From positions 62,001-126,000 of the forward strand of contig JAJOZX010008838.1 of assembly GCA_023014485.1 (NCBI GenBank): a stretch of 64,000 nt of DNA, read 5' to 3'. Shown in pieces: positions 1 to 9,784 of this stretch. The DNA comes from Bathynomus jamesi. Lineage: Eukaryota; Arthropoda; Malacostraca; Isopoda; Cirolanidae. Position 1 is the first letter of the stretch, and each line of letters starts with the position of its first letter. The notes beneath the pieces are model-generated. The model made no database searches. It saw nothing but the letters and a program-made list of their open reading frames with translations, and had not been told where the DNA came from. The position numbers and the translations under genes were made by a program.

Positions 1-303
1 GGAACGCATTTTGAAAGTGTTACTCAGATGCAGGGGGACAATGGCGAGCGCGGCGAGCCCATACAGCTGGGGGTCCGGGTACACTGTAAGTAAGCCCCCC
101 CGGGAAATCTTTTGAAATCTGACCAATTTCAGGGATATTTTGAAGTCATATGCACTGGATATTAGGATATATTCCAAGGTTGAAGATGCAGTATTTCCAG
201 TGTCATTAGATATATCATATATGACATCCAGTACGATCAATAAAAATAGCTAACAACTGGAATGATTAACTAAAAAAAAGTTAACAACTGGTACGCCGTG
301 GTG

Positions 304-1157
304 CACTAGCGTAGCTATAGGGGGGTGGAGGGGGCGGTCCGCCCCGGGCGGCACTTTTTGAGGGGCGGCACTTTTGGTCTACTGCAATGAAAAAAAAAGG
401 TTTTTTTTTATGTCGGGACAGTAGAAGGATACAAGACGCCAGACACAATTTTATTTTTCCACGAAAACACTGCTTACTTCGTTAATTTCCGACAATGGTA
501 AGGATTGTGTTCCCTTGAAGATGGCCTTATTGACCATCATACCTATTTAAGAGCTTAGTTGTGCTTAATTAATAATAGCATTGGTATAAATGCATTTATT
601 TCATTAAAAAGGGGAATAACCGATAAAGTTCTGTAAATACGTTATAATCTATAAATATACGTTTAATATTTATAAATAATCGATATCAAAACTAATATGC
701 TGGTATTAGTTGTAAAGTATAATCTTGGTAACTCGGTTCCAAATATTGTAATACTGCTGCGGATTTTTCTCACAATTGCTGTTAATGTTGCTAGCTGTGA
801 GAGGAGTTTTTCTAAACTAAAACTGATAAAGAATTACCTAAGATCTACTATGAGCACCTTGCGGTTGAGAAATCTTGCCATACTGTCTATAGAACAACAA
901 TTGACAGACGAAATAGACTTCGACAATGTCATCGAAGATTTTGCTAACAGAAAAGCAAGAAAAATAACTGTGTAGAATGTTGTAGTTAATTTTTTCACTT
1001 CAGAAGTAAACATGTCCTAATATTTTTCACAGGTTTTTTCTATACGTCGGTTTCACTTTTTGTTTAAGTATGTTTGTTATGTGTATTGTGTTGTGTTTCA
1101 GGGGGGCGGCAAACTCAAGGACCGCCCCGGGCGGCACAAACTCTAGCTACGCCACTG
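304..1157 (+). mobile_element. hAT element, internally deleted, nested in the MITE
   Basis: Termini CACTAGCGTAGCTATAG (left) and the complement of CAGTGGCGTAGCTAGAG (right) are imperfect hAT-type inverted repeats followed by GC-rich subterminal DNA containing CCGCCCCGGGCGGCAC on both sides. The 8-bp duplication CCGTGGTG lies at 296-303 and 1158-1165. The uninterrupted site is present once in the other MITE copy near 39855-39870, which proves the boundaries. At 854 bp it is far shorter than an autonomous hAT. Confidence 0.92.
697..975 (+). pseudogene. hAT transposase C-terminal dimerisation domain, remnant
   Basis: The 92-residue frame contains VASCERSFSKLKLIKNYLRS followed by a leucine-rich helix, the hallmark of the hAT C-terminal dimerisation region as found in the ZMYM1-like (TTF zinc finger) group. 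The N-terminal zinc finger and RNase-H catalytic core are absent, so it cannot mobilise the element. It lies in the sense orientation inside the 304-1157 element. Confidence 0.85.
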
Positions 1158-1391
1158 CCGTGGTGACTGTTTCACCAGATCTTTATAGGCTAGCATTGCC
1201 TCAGTCGAAGCTAAAAGAAATGAAACAGTTAATGATTCTTTCTTATATTTCTTCTAGGGGTGGGAATTAAAATTTCATGACGTTAAAGATTTGTAAGTTC
1301 GGATTTATTTGAAATAGTGAGGGAACGCCGTTCCGTCTACCAAAAAAAGTAAGGGAACGCCGTTCCCACGCGTTCCCACAGCACTACACCA

Positions 1392-1433
<42 letters not shown>

Positions 1434-1643
1434 CTTTGCATAGTGACCACCCGACTATAGTTCACAAATTTCTGTGATCCAAAAGTCATATATTTACGAG
1501 GTAAATTTTCTCGGTATTCTGACCGCCTGCATATTGTATAAAGTGATCGGTTTTACTCAGCTAATTTTCTTCAAAATTTAATTTGTTAAAGTGACCTTAC
1601 GATTTTAAAAAAAACCTGATTGTCTTACAACTTAACTTCATTA

Positions 1644-2665
1644 CACTGCCCAACACCAATTTTGCTGATTTAATTGTAACACCTGTTTTTAGGTAACTTT
1701 GGTGTGCTGATTTAAAAAATCACCTTAGTTTTTGCCTATCACGTCAGGTTTTCGAGCAATCAAATACGGATATTTTGGAGATATCGCATTTTGGCAGGGT
1801 TATGCCCAATTTTTTTCTTTTCAAAAAATAAGTTTTTACATACTCAGAATCAGCATGGAAAAGTAAACAATTGTGCAGGGAGTGAACTTTAATATACAAT
1901 GGTAATATTGACACATAAAGTGATTAAAAGTGTTTAAATAAGCAAAAAATGAATCCATATTAAAGCAAGCACGGGACCAGTTTTCTTAACATTGTCTTTT
2001 TCTTGTTTTCTTACTTTTCAGTGCTGATAAATTTTCTCTTATATGACTTCCTAGAATGAGAGATGTCAAGACAATCTCTTTGCCGGTTCCAGCAGTAGTC
2101 AGCCATCATATGGGTATCCCATCTTCCTTGGTATCGTTCTTCCATCACTTTGATATCTTGGTGGAACCTTTCACCTTGCTCTTCACTAACATCACCAAGA
2201 TTTTCTGGAAATTTATCCAGATGACTGTTGAGATAGTGAACTTTAATGCTCATGTTGCAACCCAACTGCTGAAAGTTTACAAGTAACGTCACTAGCGGAA
2301 CCGGCTGCTCTCAATCCGCCAATGGGAAATCTCTCTCAGATCATGACGTCACGCTCACACCTGGGGAAATCACAGATACCCAAGATTTTAATATGTTGTA
2401 CATGACCTTTAGATTTAATGCACAGATCTGCGTATTCCACAGATAAAATTTTAACAGCAAAACAGCTGTTAACAGGTCTCAAAAATCATCAATTTTGATA
2501 AGCGCCCTTCATGGATCACCCAAAATAGGCATATTGCGTTGCACGAAACCCTGATGTGATGGACAAAATATAAGGTGATTTCTGAAATCAGCACATCAAT
2601 ATTATCCAGAACCAGGTCTTAGAATTAAATCAGCAGCAAAAAATGTTTTTTTTTGTTGGGCAGTG
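1644..2665 (-). mobile_element. CACTG-ended DNA transposon carrying a GERFHQD-family gene fragment
   Basis: The element begins CACTGCCCAACA and ends with its perfect 12-bp complement. TTA precedes (1641-1643) and follows it (2666-2668), a 3-bp duplication. Imperfect pairing continues inward for about 75 bp (GCTGATTTAATT, then GTGCTGATTT, then AATCACCTTA on both sides). CACTR ends with a 3-bp TSD are typical of the EnSpm/CACTA (CMC) superfamily; assigning it there is inference. Its only recognisable gene remnant is at 2011-2292. Confidence 0.75.
2011..2292 (-). pseudogene. Fragment of GERFHQD-family protein (candidate transposase), C-terminal part
   Basis: The frame holds LGCNMSIKVHYLNSHLDKF, GERFHQDIKVMEERYQGRW and a terminal KSYKRKF, matching the C-terminal 90 residues of the longer frame at 62778-63668. 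The remaining three-quarters of the protein is deleted. Proteins of this kind are, from memory, common as uncharacterised predictions in arthropod genomes. See 62778-64000 for the motif interpretation. Confidence 0.8.
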
Positions 2666-2668
2666 TTA

Positions 2669-3873
2669 TGAATGATACCTATAATTTCTGGAAAATTGTT
2701 TCCACCGTTATGTTAGTAGAAAGTTAAAATGAGTGTATTTTGCAGTACAAAAATACATCGTTCTTTAAAATTTAGTGGAATAATCCTTTTTAGAGCTCAA
2801 ACATATGAACGATAAAAACAGTGAGCTTCATATTAGCTCTCCGAGAAATTAAAAAGAAAAATTTCAAAGTGACCACCTCTTTAAAGCGACTGTTTTTGTT
2901 TGGTCCCGATAGTGATCACTTTAAGCAGGTTCTGGATAGTGTCTTCTGGGTTTCATTCACTGATGATTTTTAATGAAAAGATATATTTTATCTAGGTAAT
3001 TTTATACGCAGAATTCAATTTTGGCCTTTTTTAAATGTGAAAATAAACCAAAACTAAAATGTATGAACCCAAAAGCCTAACTAAAATAGAAAGTAAACTA
3101 TACGTATCCGGCTAGTCAAGCATTTAAAGAAGAGTTTTAAATGTCGTTTAACATCGTCATAAATGTTTTTTATTCTTTCTTCTCCACATAAATTTAGGTT
3201 AGGTTAGGTTACATTAATTTAGGTTAGGTTTTGAGCTACGATTTTGGTTACCATTTTGTTTTCTACGACATTCCTTTTCTTTTGGTATTGGTAAAATGTA
3301 CTACTTCTTCTGTCTGCAATCTATTATGCAACTTTATTAAATTAAATTTTTCGTCCATCTTTACTGTAAGTCAGGGATGCTCAAACTTTTCCGCAGGCGG
3401 TCACATTTTCCAAATGCTGAAGCACAGGAGAGCACACATAAAAAATATTATGATAAAAATACATAAAACACAACAAATATTATCTGGTTTTAATTGCAAT
3501 ATTCTTTCTATTAACCGGTCTCTAAAACCTTATCTGGGAACTACTCGCAGGTGCACAGGTTTGAACCGATATCTTAATTGCTTAATGTAAGTGAGCCCTA
3601 ACCAATCAGTTTATGAAAAGGGTGTTGTATACTTTGGAAACAAGATACCGCATGATTTTTGTGGAAGATATTGCGTTCATTTAGGCAATAGGTGGATATA
3701 ATTTACTTTCTGTTTTACTGAGGTTAGGGTTTATATATATTAGTTTTAGTTAATTTCAGCATTTAAGAAAAGCCAGAATTGAATTCTGCGCATAAAATTA
3801 CCTAAAAAAATATATTTTTTAGAAATCAGCAGTGAATGAAACCGAGAAGATCCTCTGGGTGTGTGTGTATATA
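2669..3873. other. No gene recognised; short TTAGG tracts
   Basis: AT-rich DNA with a short degenerate (TTAGG)n stretch at about 3194-3230. A possible hAT-like end (CAGGGATGCTCAAACTTTTC, from about 3374) has no visible partner. Open frames here are short and lack recognisable motifs. Confidence 0.5.
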
Positions 3874-4071
3874 CAGGGTGTTTGAAAACTTTCTGTACAA
3901 ATTGTAATGGGGGATAGGCAACACCAAGACAAACCATTTTCGTCTATAAGTGTATGTCCGCTGACGTCACCATTCGGCGCGAGAGGGCGCCGCTACAATT
4001 GGCTAAAAGGTGAAGTGGGCTAGACTCGCGCTTGCCGCGGGCATTCTTAAATCGGACGTAGTACGCGTAAC

Positions 4072-4653
4072 ATGGAGCGCTTCACGACTGCTGAGATGGC
4101 TGACATGCATATGGTGTATAGGGCTGCCAATGGAAACGGAAGAGCTGCTGTGAGGTTGTACTGACAGCGCTTCCCAAACAGACGTGTGCCAAACCACCAA
4201 ACGTTTGCGCATTTGCATCGGCGACTGCGAGAAACTGGAACATTCCATGTAAACATGCATGACACTGGTCGGGAGAGAAACGTGCGCACTCCTGACATGG
4301 AAGAAGAAATCCTACGGCGATTTGAGGACAATCCAAGCGCAAGCACGCGAGGTGTTGCACGTATCCTCGGTGTGAACCACGACCTAGTCTGGAGAGTGTT
4401 GCACGAGCAGCAGTTACATCCGTTTCATCGTCAGAGAGTCCAGGCATTACAATCTCGGGATTACCCTCTTCGTGTGGAATTCGCACGCTGGTTTCTGCAG
4501 CAGACAGCGGTGCAGCCTAATTTTCCGGCTTATGTGCTGTTCTCAGATGAGGCCTGTTTCACACGTGAGGGTGTGTTTAACATGCACAATTCTCACGTGT
4601 GGGCGCACGCAAATCCACATGCTACACGGGTTTGTAATGCCTGGACACTCTGA
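4072..4653 (+). pseudogene. DD41D-group transposase, N-terminal half (left arm and centre)
   Basis: The frame starts at an ATG reading MERFTTAEMADMHMVY, has an in-frame TGA near 4161, and continues through a paired helix-turn-helix region (ARILGVNHDLVWRVL) to the first catalytic Asp in LFSDEACF. It ends where the inverted arm begins, so the second and third catalytic residues are missing. It belongs to the same group as the intact gene at 42906-43970. Confidence 0.85.
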
Positions 4654-5012
4654 CGATGAAACGGATGTAACTGCTGCTCGTGCAACACTCTCCAGACCAG
4701 GTCGTGGTTCACACCGAGGATACGTGCAACACCTCGCGTGCTTGCGCTTGGATTATCCTCAAATCGCCGTAGGATTTCTTCTTCCATGTCAGGAGTGCGC
4801 ACGTTTCTCTCCCGACCAGTGTCATGCATGTTTGCATGGAATGTTCCAGTTTCTCGCAGTCGCCGATGCAAATGCGCAAACGTTTGGTGGTTTGGCACAA
4901 GTCTGTTTGGGAAGCGCTGTCGGTACAACCTCACAGCAGCTCTTCCGTTTCCATTGGCAGCCCCATACACCATATGCATGTCAGCCATCTCAGCAGTCGT
5001 GAAGCGCTCCAT
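4593..5012 (-). pseudogene. DD41D-group transposase, N-terminal fragment (right arm, inverted)
   Basis: Inverted copy of the preceding fragment, starting MERFTTAEMADMHMVYGAAN and running 130 residues without a stop before reading into the junction at 4632. It has the same domain content (DNA-binding region only) and no catalytic residues. The arm lacks the premature stop seen in the left arm. Confidence 0.85.
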
Positions 5013-5249
5013 GTTACGCGTACTACGTCCGATTTAAGAATGCCCGCGGCAAGCGCGAGTCTAGCCCACTTCACCTTTTAGCCAATTGCAGCGGCGCCCT
5101 CTCGCGCCGAATGATGACGTCAGCGGACATACACTTATAGACGAAAATGGTTTGTCTTGGTGTTGCCTATCCCCCATTACAATTTGTACAGAAAGTTTTC
5201 AAACACCCTGTATATATATATAAAATTTTAAAATTACAGAAAAATAAAA

Positions 5250-5424
5250 CGCCAATATTTCGGTCCGCAACAATAGTGTCCTTCTCAATATAGTAAAAAA
5301 AATAAAAACTGGAAAACCAACTTCAGTGACATTTAAAAGTAAACTGTCACAGCAGTTGATTCTCCAGTTTTTTTTTTTTACTATCTTTGGAAGGGCGCCG
5401 TTGTTGCCGGCCGAAATATTGGCG
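5250..5424. repeat. Inverted pair with Penelope-LTR-like motif
   Basis: CGCCAATATTTCGG at 5250 is matched by its complement ending at 5424, and imperfect pairing covers roughly 80 bp on each side. A NNGAAATATTGGCG block resembles the conserved motif in pseudo-LTRs of Penelope-like elements, but no reverse transcriptase is nearby. Assignment is tentative. Confidence 0.45.
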
Positions 5425-5541
5425 TTAACAAAAAATCTTAACGTTATTGCTAGTCTCTCGGCTGGTGAAATCGCTTTTCGGAACGTAGTATAGTTGTTCA
5501 CTATTATTGGAGCCACCATTATTAGCAGTATTTCAAAATCT

Positions 5542-5793
5542 TTAGGTGACAATACGCACAAAAGTCTTATACCCGAACCTGTTTTCAGTTACAAAATCAT
5601 TTAAAAAAGGATATGCTCCGTGTTCTTTCTTTCTAACAAAATTTCTAACCCACTGTCGCCGTTTCTTTCTCCTGTCACTTAATGAATTTAGCACTATAAA
5701 CGCTGAGCCACACACTACTTGCTTCTCCATCTCCATTTTTGTATTACCAAGTCGACAGCAATGAAAAAATCTACGATTATCAACAGTCATCAA
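5542..5793 (-). pseudogene. PIF/Harbinger transposase N-terminal fragment (tentative)
   Basis: The frame contains RKKRRQWVRNFVRKKEHGAY, then LNDFVTENRFGYKTFVRI, the pattern (R-x-W-V-R ... G-x-Y ... L ... F..Y.R) seen just upstream of the DDE domain in HARBI1-like proteins. No catalytic domain follows. No TIR was identified. Confidence 0.55.
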
Positions 5794-6135
5794 TCAACTT
5801 GTTGAGTGTTGATTTTTGAGCATAGTGTAAACGTACCTTAAGGTAATTACTCGATGTTTATAAACTTGCGCTGTTTTAACTTTTAATTTTTATTTGTTTT
5901 TATCTGTTTGTAAGTTAAGTCACAACCGAATATGTGTCTGCACATTTGTATGTATGCAAACTTTTAGTATTCTTTAATTTTATTAATATTTAATACTTTT
6001 AAATTTATTATAAATTGTAATTATAATTTCTTGTATTTAGATCCGTAAGGACGTAATTGACAAATTCCGAGACGTCGAACTCGTTAAAAATTATAAGAAA
6101 TGTTCATATCTGGTGTTCCGATTTAGTATTGCCTA
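5794..6135. other. AT-rich DNA, nothing recognised
   Basis: No open frame, RNA-like box or inverted repeat that I can support. Confidence 0.4.
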
Positions 6136-6328
6136 ATATTAAGTTTTGGGGACACCAAATTTTGATGATCTGCCCATTTCATACTCGGGGCCAATCAGGC
6201 TGACTCTTACACCCCAATACCAGGTTACACTCGGTTAAGTGGTTGTTCTAGGTTAGTTAGTTATTTCCAACGTCAACAACTTTCCGCGAATCAGGAGACC
6301 GAAAACCGGGTGTCCCCAAAGCTTAATA
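6136..6328. mobile_element. Short MITE with GGGGACACC ends
   Basis: ATATTAAGTTTTGGGGACAC at the left is matched by the complement ending near 6328 (ATATTAAGCTTTGGGGACAC). The interior of about 150 bp has no coding capacity. Its superfamily cannot be decided. Confidence 0.55.
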
Positions 6329-6353
6329 TATATATATATATATATTATATATA

Positions 6354-6943
6354 TAGGTAAATCAGGCCTAGAAACAAACCGTTTCAGAAGGAAAACGAAG
6401 TGTGTGTGTATAATAATACACACCATATGACCTTCGTCATGACCTTATAATTATACTGTATTGTATACATACATATATTGAAAACGTGGGCTAAAAGAAC
6501 AGTGCTCATAACTTTCGCGTAAGAATCTTTCGCTAAACATGAATCCATTTGGAAATGAACAAATTACAGTAAGTGAATGATCATCGGAAAAAAAATTGGA
6601 AAAAAATGGAAAAAATGGGAAAAAAAAATGGAAAAAAAATGGAAAAAAATGGAAATTTAAAAAAGTAAAGAAACCTTCAACTTCCAAACTATCTACCAAA
6701 TTAAATTATCATATTATTTAAAAAAGTCAGCTTTTATAAAATTAAATGTTTTATTATTTCTTTAAAACAATTAACGAAATTAATAGTAAGTGGAAGTGGA
6801 AAGTAACTTATGAAAAGTACAGGGTGTCCATAAATTATCTTTACAGATTCGACTGAAATTCAATTGCATTTGTAAATATAAATTATGAACACCCTGCATA
6901 TAAAAATCGTAAAATACATACTTAAAAAATCTCGGGCATTTAT

Positions 6944-6986
<43 letters not shown>

Positions 6987-7071
6987 GGTAAATCAGGCCT
7001 AGAAACAAACCGTTTCCGAAGGAAAACGAAGTGTGTGTATATAATAATACACACCATATGACCTTCGTTAA
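6354..7071. repeat. Direct repeat pair of about 85 bp (6354-6440 and 6985-7071)
   Basis: Both copies read GGTAAATCAGGCCTAGAAAC and continue to ACACACCATATGACCTTCGT with few differences. Between them lie a (GGAAAAAAAT)n minisatellite (about 6594-6660) and a 77-bp MITE (6820-6896). The second copy runs directly into a SINE tail. Function unknown. Confidence 0.7.
6820..6896. mobile_element. 77-bp miniature Tc1/mariner-like element
   Basis: It starts CAGGGTGTCCATAAATTAT and ends with a near-perfect complement (ATAAATTATGAACACCCTG). TA precedes it. It is too short for anything but the two termini. Confidence 0.6.
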
Positions 7072-7158
7072 CCTTGGTTTTGCTTCCGCCCGAATTCTTC
7101 ATTCTGATGAAGGTCAAGCTTGTCACTCCACCTTAAACCTACAGTTTAACGTGGAATC

Positions 7159-7162
<4 letters not shown>
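7068..7162 (-). mobile_element. 3' fragment of the tRNA-derived dimeric SINE
   Basis: On the minus strand it reads GTGGAATCC-complement, AACTGTAGGT, then the GACCTTCATCAGAATGAAG block seen in the complete copies at 21236-21531, 23349-23717 and 29413-29715. It is cut off by a (TA)n tract at 7163, so both tRNA-like heads are missing. Confidence 0.75.
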
Positions 7163-7211
<49 letters not shown>

Positions 7212-7214
<3 letters not shown>

Positions 7215-8135
7215 GGTGGGCGGAAAGTAGCTCCCTATTTTGGATTGGTAAAAAAATACGTATATTATTCATTTATTTCAGAAAAAATAATATGAAAAGG
7301 TAGGCATACATGGTAGGTTTTCTCTAAAATTCAATGTGGGCTCCAACTCTTTCCACCAGCTTCTGGAGCCGCCCAGGAATGGCGTCCACTGACTTTAGCA
7401 GGAACTCCGGCGGGATGGAGGACATGACTTCCCGAATTCGGTCCTCCAGTTCTTCCAATGTCCTCGGTTTGGTGCGGTAGACTTCTTCCTTTACCCACCC
7501 ACAAAGAAAGAAGTCGCACGGTTACCGCTGAAAAAACGACAGAATCGGTTCAGTGTAACGGTGTGGTGTGTATGACCTCAGATCAGGTTGTGGGCCCGTT
7601 CCTTCTGCGCAACACCATGAATGCTGAGCGGTACCTTGCTATGTTGCGAAACGAGGTCTGGCCGGTTGTCAGCACATGGGAGAACATCGACGATCTGATA
7701 TTTATGCAAGATGGCGCCCCTCCGCACTTCGCTCTTGTTGTCCGTGAGTGGCTGGATGCCCACTTCCCTGGGCGTTGGATGGGTCGTCGTGGTCCACATC
7801 AATGGCCAGCCAGGAGCCCCGACTTGACACCGTGCGACTTCTTTCTTTGGGGGTGGGTAAAGGAAGAAGTCTACCGCACCAAACCGAGGACATTGGAAGA
7901 ACTGGAGGACCGAATTCGGGAAGTCATGTCCTCCATCCCGCCGGAGTTCCTGCTAAAGTCAGTGGACGCCATTCCTGGGCGGCTCCAGAAGCTGGTGGAA
8001 AGAGTTGGAGCCCACATTGAATTTTAGAGAAAACCTACCATGTATGCCTACCTTTTCATATTATTTTTTCTGAAATAAATGATAATATACGTATTTTTTT
8101 ACCAATCCAAAATAGGGAGCTACTTTCCGCCCACC

Positions 8136-8138
<3 letters not shown>
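7212..8138. mobile_element. Palindromic DD41D Tc1/mariner derivative (tail-to-tail)
   Basis: Arms of 311 bp (7212-7522) and 310 bp (7829-8138) are inverted copies around a 306-bp unique centre. Both ends read CAGGGTGGGCGGAAAGTAGC and sit in (TA)n. Here the duplicated part is the transposase 3' end, the opposite end from the 3874-5210 palindrome. Confidence 0.9.
7522..8027 (+). pseudogene. DD41D transposase, C-terminal half
   Basis: The frame holds the second catalytic Asp in FMQDGAPPHFAL and the third in SPDLTPCDFFLW. Counting gives 41 residues between them, the DD41D spacing. It ends VERVGAHIEF followed by TAG. The DNA-binding half and first Asp are replaced by the inverted left arm, so it is dead. 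Confidence 0.88.
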
Positions 8139-8176
<38 letters not shown>

Positions 8177-8337
8177 GTGTGTATATATATATAAAATAAC
8201 TTCAGCTTTTTAATTATTGTCTGGTTTATATTTGTTGTTTTATTCCAAAAGTTTTCCTTGTGTGATTCAGTTACATGTCAAATTATGTAACATGCTCATC
8301 AAATGAGTCTTTGTTAATGTTACTCCTTGTCAACTTG

Positions 8338-8375
<38 letters not shown>

Positions 8376-8394
8376 TATATATATACACGTTTCA

Positions 8395-9335
8395 ACCTTT
8401 CAAATGTTCCGTGCGATGATTCCTCATTTCACGAAGGTCAGGCTTGTCGTCCCTCCTCTTGAGTTGGCCTGGTGAAGTAGTAGTGAGTTGGTTTCTTGTA
8501 CTCTCCACCTCACATAGCCAGGTACGCCCGGCTCATCGGGGATTGTTCTGAGCCAGGCGTCTAATCTTCTTTCGAAGATGTCCACTCATGTTCCTTAGGT
8601 CTTTGGGCAGCTGATTAAACAGTTTTGGTCCTCTCACGACAAAACTATTTTCTTTCAGGGTTAAGGATGTTCCCTGTCTAGCTTTTAATTTGGAAACACG
8701 ACACAATCTTCCTTTTCTACTTTCTACTGTTGTTTGGGGAATTACAGGGTTCAGAGTAAGATTAGGGACTAGTTTTTCCATTATTTTCCAAGTGTAAATA
8801 AATGATGTATCTCTCTCTCCTCCTTTCCAGTCAATATAGGTTTAATTCGTGGAACCTTTCCCAGTAGTTTAGTTCTTTGCACCCATTGATCTTGGCTGTG
8901 AAGCTTCTCTGAATCCCTTCTAGTTGTCTAATGTCTTCTTTTTTATGTGGGCATGTTAGGACCGAGCAGTATTCCAATTTGGGTATGATCATTGTTTTCA
9001 GCAGAGGAATCATTATATTCCTATCCCTCCGTTTAAAGGTTCTCAGTATCTGCCCAGTTATTCTCTTTGCTGTGTTTACTGCTATCTTATTTTGTGTTTC
9101 AAATTTCGCATCATCAGTCATTACAACCCCTAAATCTTTTGCTTTAGAATTTCTCTGAATTTCCTGTCCATTTGGAGTATAATATTACATGGATTGTAGG
9201 TCTTCTCTTTTTTCGTACCATAACAGCTGAAATTTCTTAGTGTTAAACTTCATATTGTTGTCTTCTGTCCACTTGTAGATTCTGTTCATGTTGGTTTGTA
9301 GAGATCCTATATCTTCTGGGTTTCTTATTTTTCTA
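8395..9335 (-). mobile_element. CR1-like LINE, 3' end (5'-truncated)
   Basis: On the minus strand the frames read MTDDAKFETQNKIAVNTAKR, LEYCSVLTCPHKKEDIRQLE and GPKLFNQLPKDLRNMS, the C-terminal region downstream of reverse transcriptase in CR1-clade LINEs, with frameshifts. It is truncated at a (TA)n tract near 9339. The family recurs at 25702-26390 (which lacks 147 bp between two TTCCA repeats) and at 28865-31325. Confidence 0.85.
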
Positions 9336-9398
<63 letters not shown>

Positions 9399-9595
9399 TG
9401 TCGAATTTCATACCAGTGGAGGTTCGGATTCTATCTTAAGAGCTCAATGATCGGCCGCGATCCATGTAATAAGGTTGAATTAGAAGGAAAGAGATGACCG
9501 ACGCTGAAATATGCATTCGTTATGTCTTACGTTTCGGAGAACAAATCTCATGCTCAATGAAACCTTATAATATTAAAAGCAGAATAAAAATGTAA

Positions 9596-9784
9596 TGATT
9601 GGGTTGTTTAACATCCTTTGCAACATCTAGTCATATGACGGAGGGGACCTACAGCTTTACGTGGGGTCCGAACCACTGGTCGCTACGTAGTCTGGACGCA
9701 ACGGACGGTCCCATCCAACTAATATTCGACCCAGTGTCGCTTAGCTTCGCTGATCAACGGAAAGCGGTGTTAGACATTGGCTAC
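9596..9784 (-). mobile_element. 5S-rRNA-derived SINE, copy 1 (5' end separated by a Merlin insertion)
   Basis: The minus strand contains ATCAGCGAAGCTAAGCGAC and TTAGTTGGATGGGA, matching the internal promoter region (box A and box C) of 5S rRNA. This is followed by the GTGGTTCGG..CCACGTAAAGCTGTAGGTC body shared with the other copies. The last bases of its 5' end (CGTAGCCCT complement) resume at 10665-10675 after the insertion. Confidence 0.88.

Larger units (their letters stand above)
1..1394. mobile_element. hAT-type MITE, copy A (left end cut by window, split by nested hAT)
   Basis: This is the same sequence as the complete copy at 39560-40099. It lacks about 30 bases of left end because the window begins inside it. 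Its right terminus reads AGCACTACACCACTG, identical to the other copy. The copy is interrupted at 304-1157 by a second hAT element. I see no gene of its own, so it is non-autonomous. Confidence 0.85.
3874..5210. mobile_element. Palindromic DD41D Tc1/mariner derivative (head-to-head)
   Basis: Two inverted arms of 579 bp each (3874-4452 and 4632-5210) flank a 179-bp unique centre. Both ends read CAGGGTGTTTGAAAAC and abut TA-rich DNA, as expected for IS630-Tc1-mariner insertion at TA. Each arm carries the 5' end and N-terminal transposase half. The arms differ at scattered single bases, for example a stop codon near 4161 only in the left arm, so the palindrome is not a read artefact. Confidence 0.9.

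Noticed and set aside
3231..3590. 119-residue open frame
   Set aside because: No motif, AT-rich composition and a repeat-like end inside it; probably chance.
3874..5210. Palindrome as an assembly or chimeric-read artefact
   Set aside because: Arms differ at several scattered bases and one carries a private stop codon; the centre is asymmetric in content.
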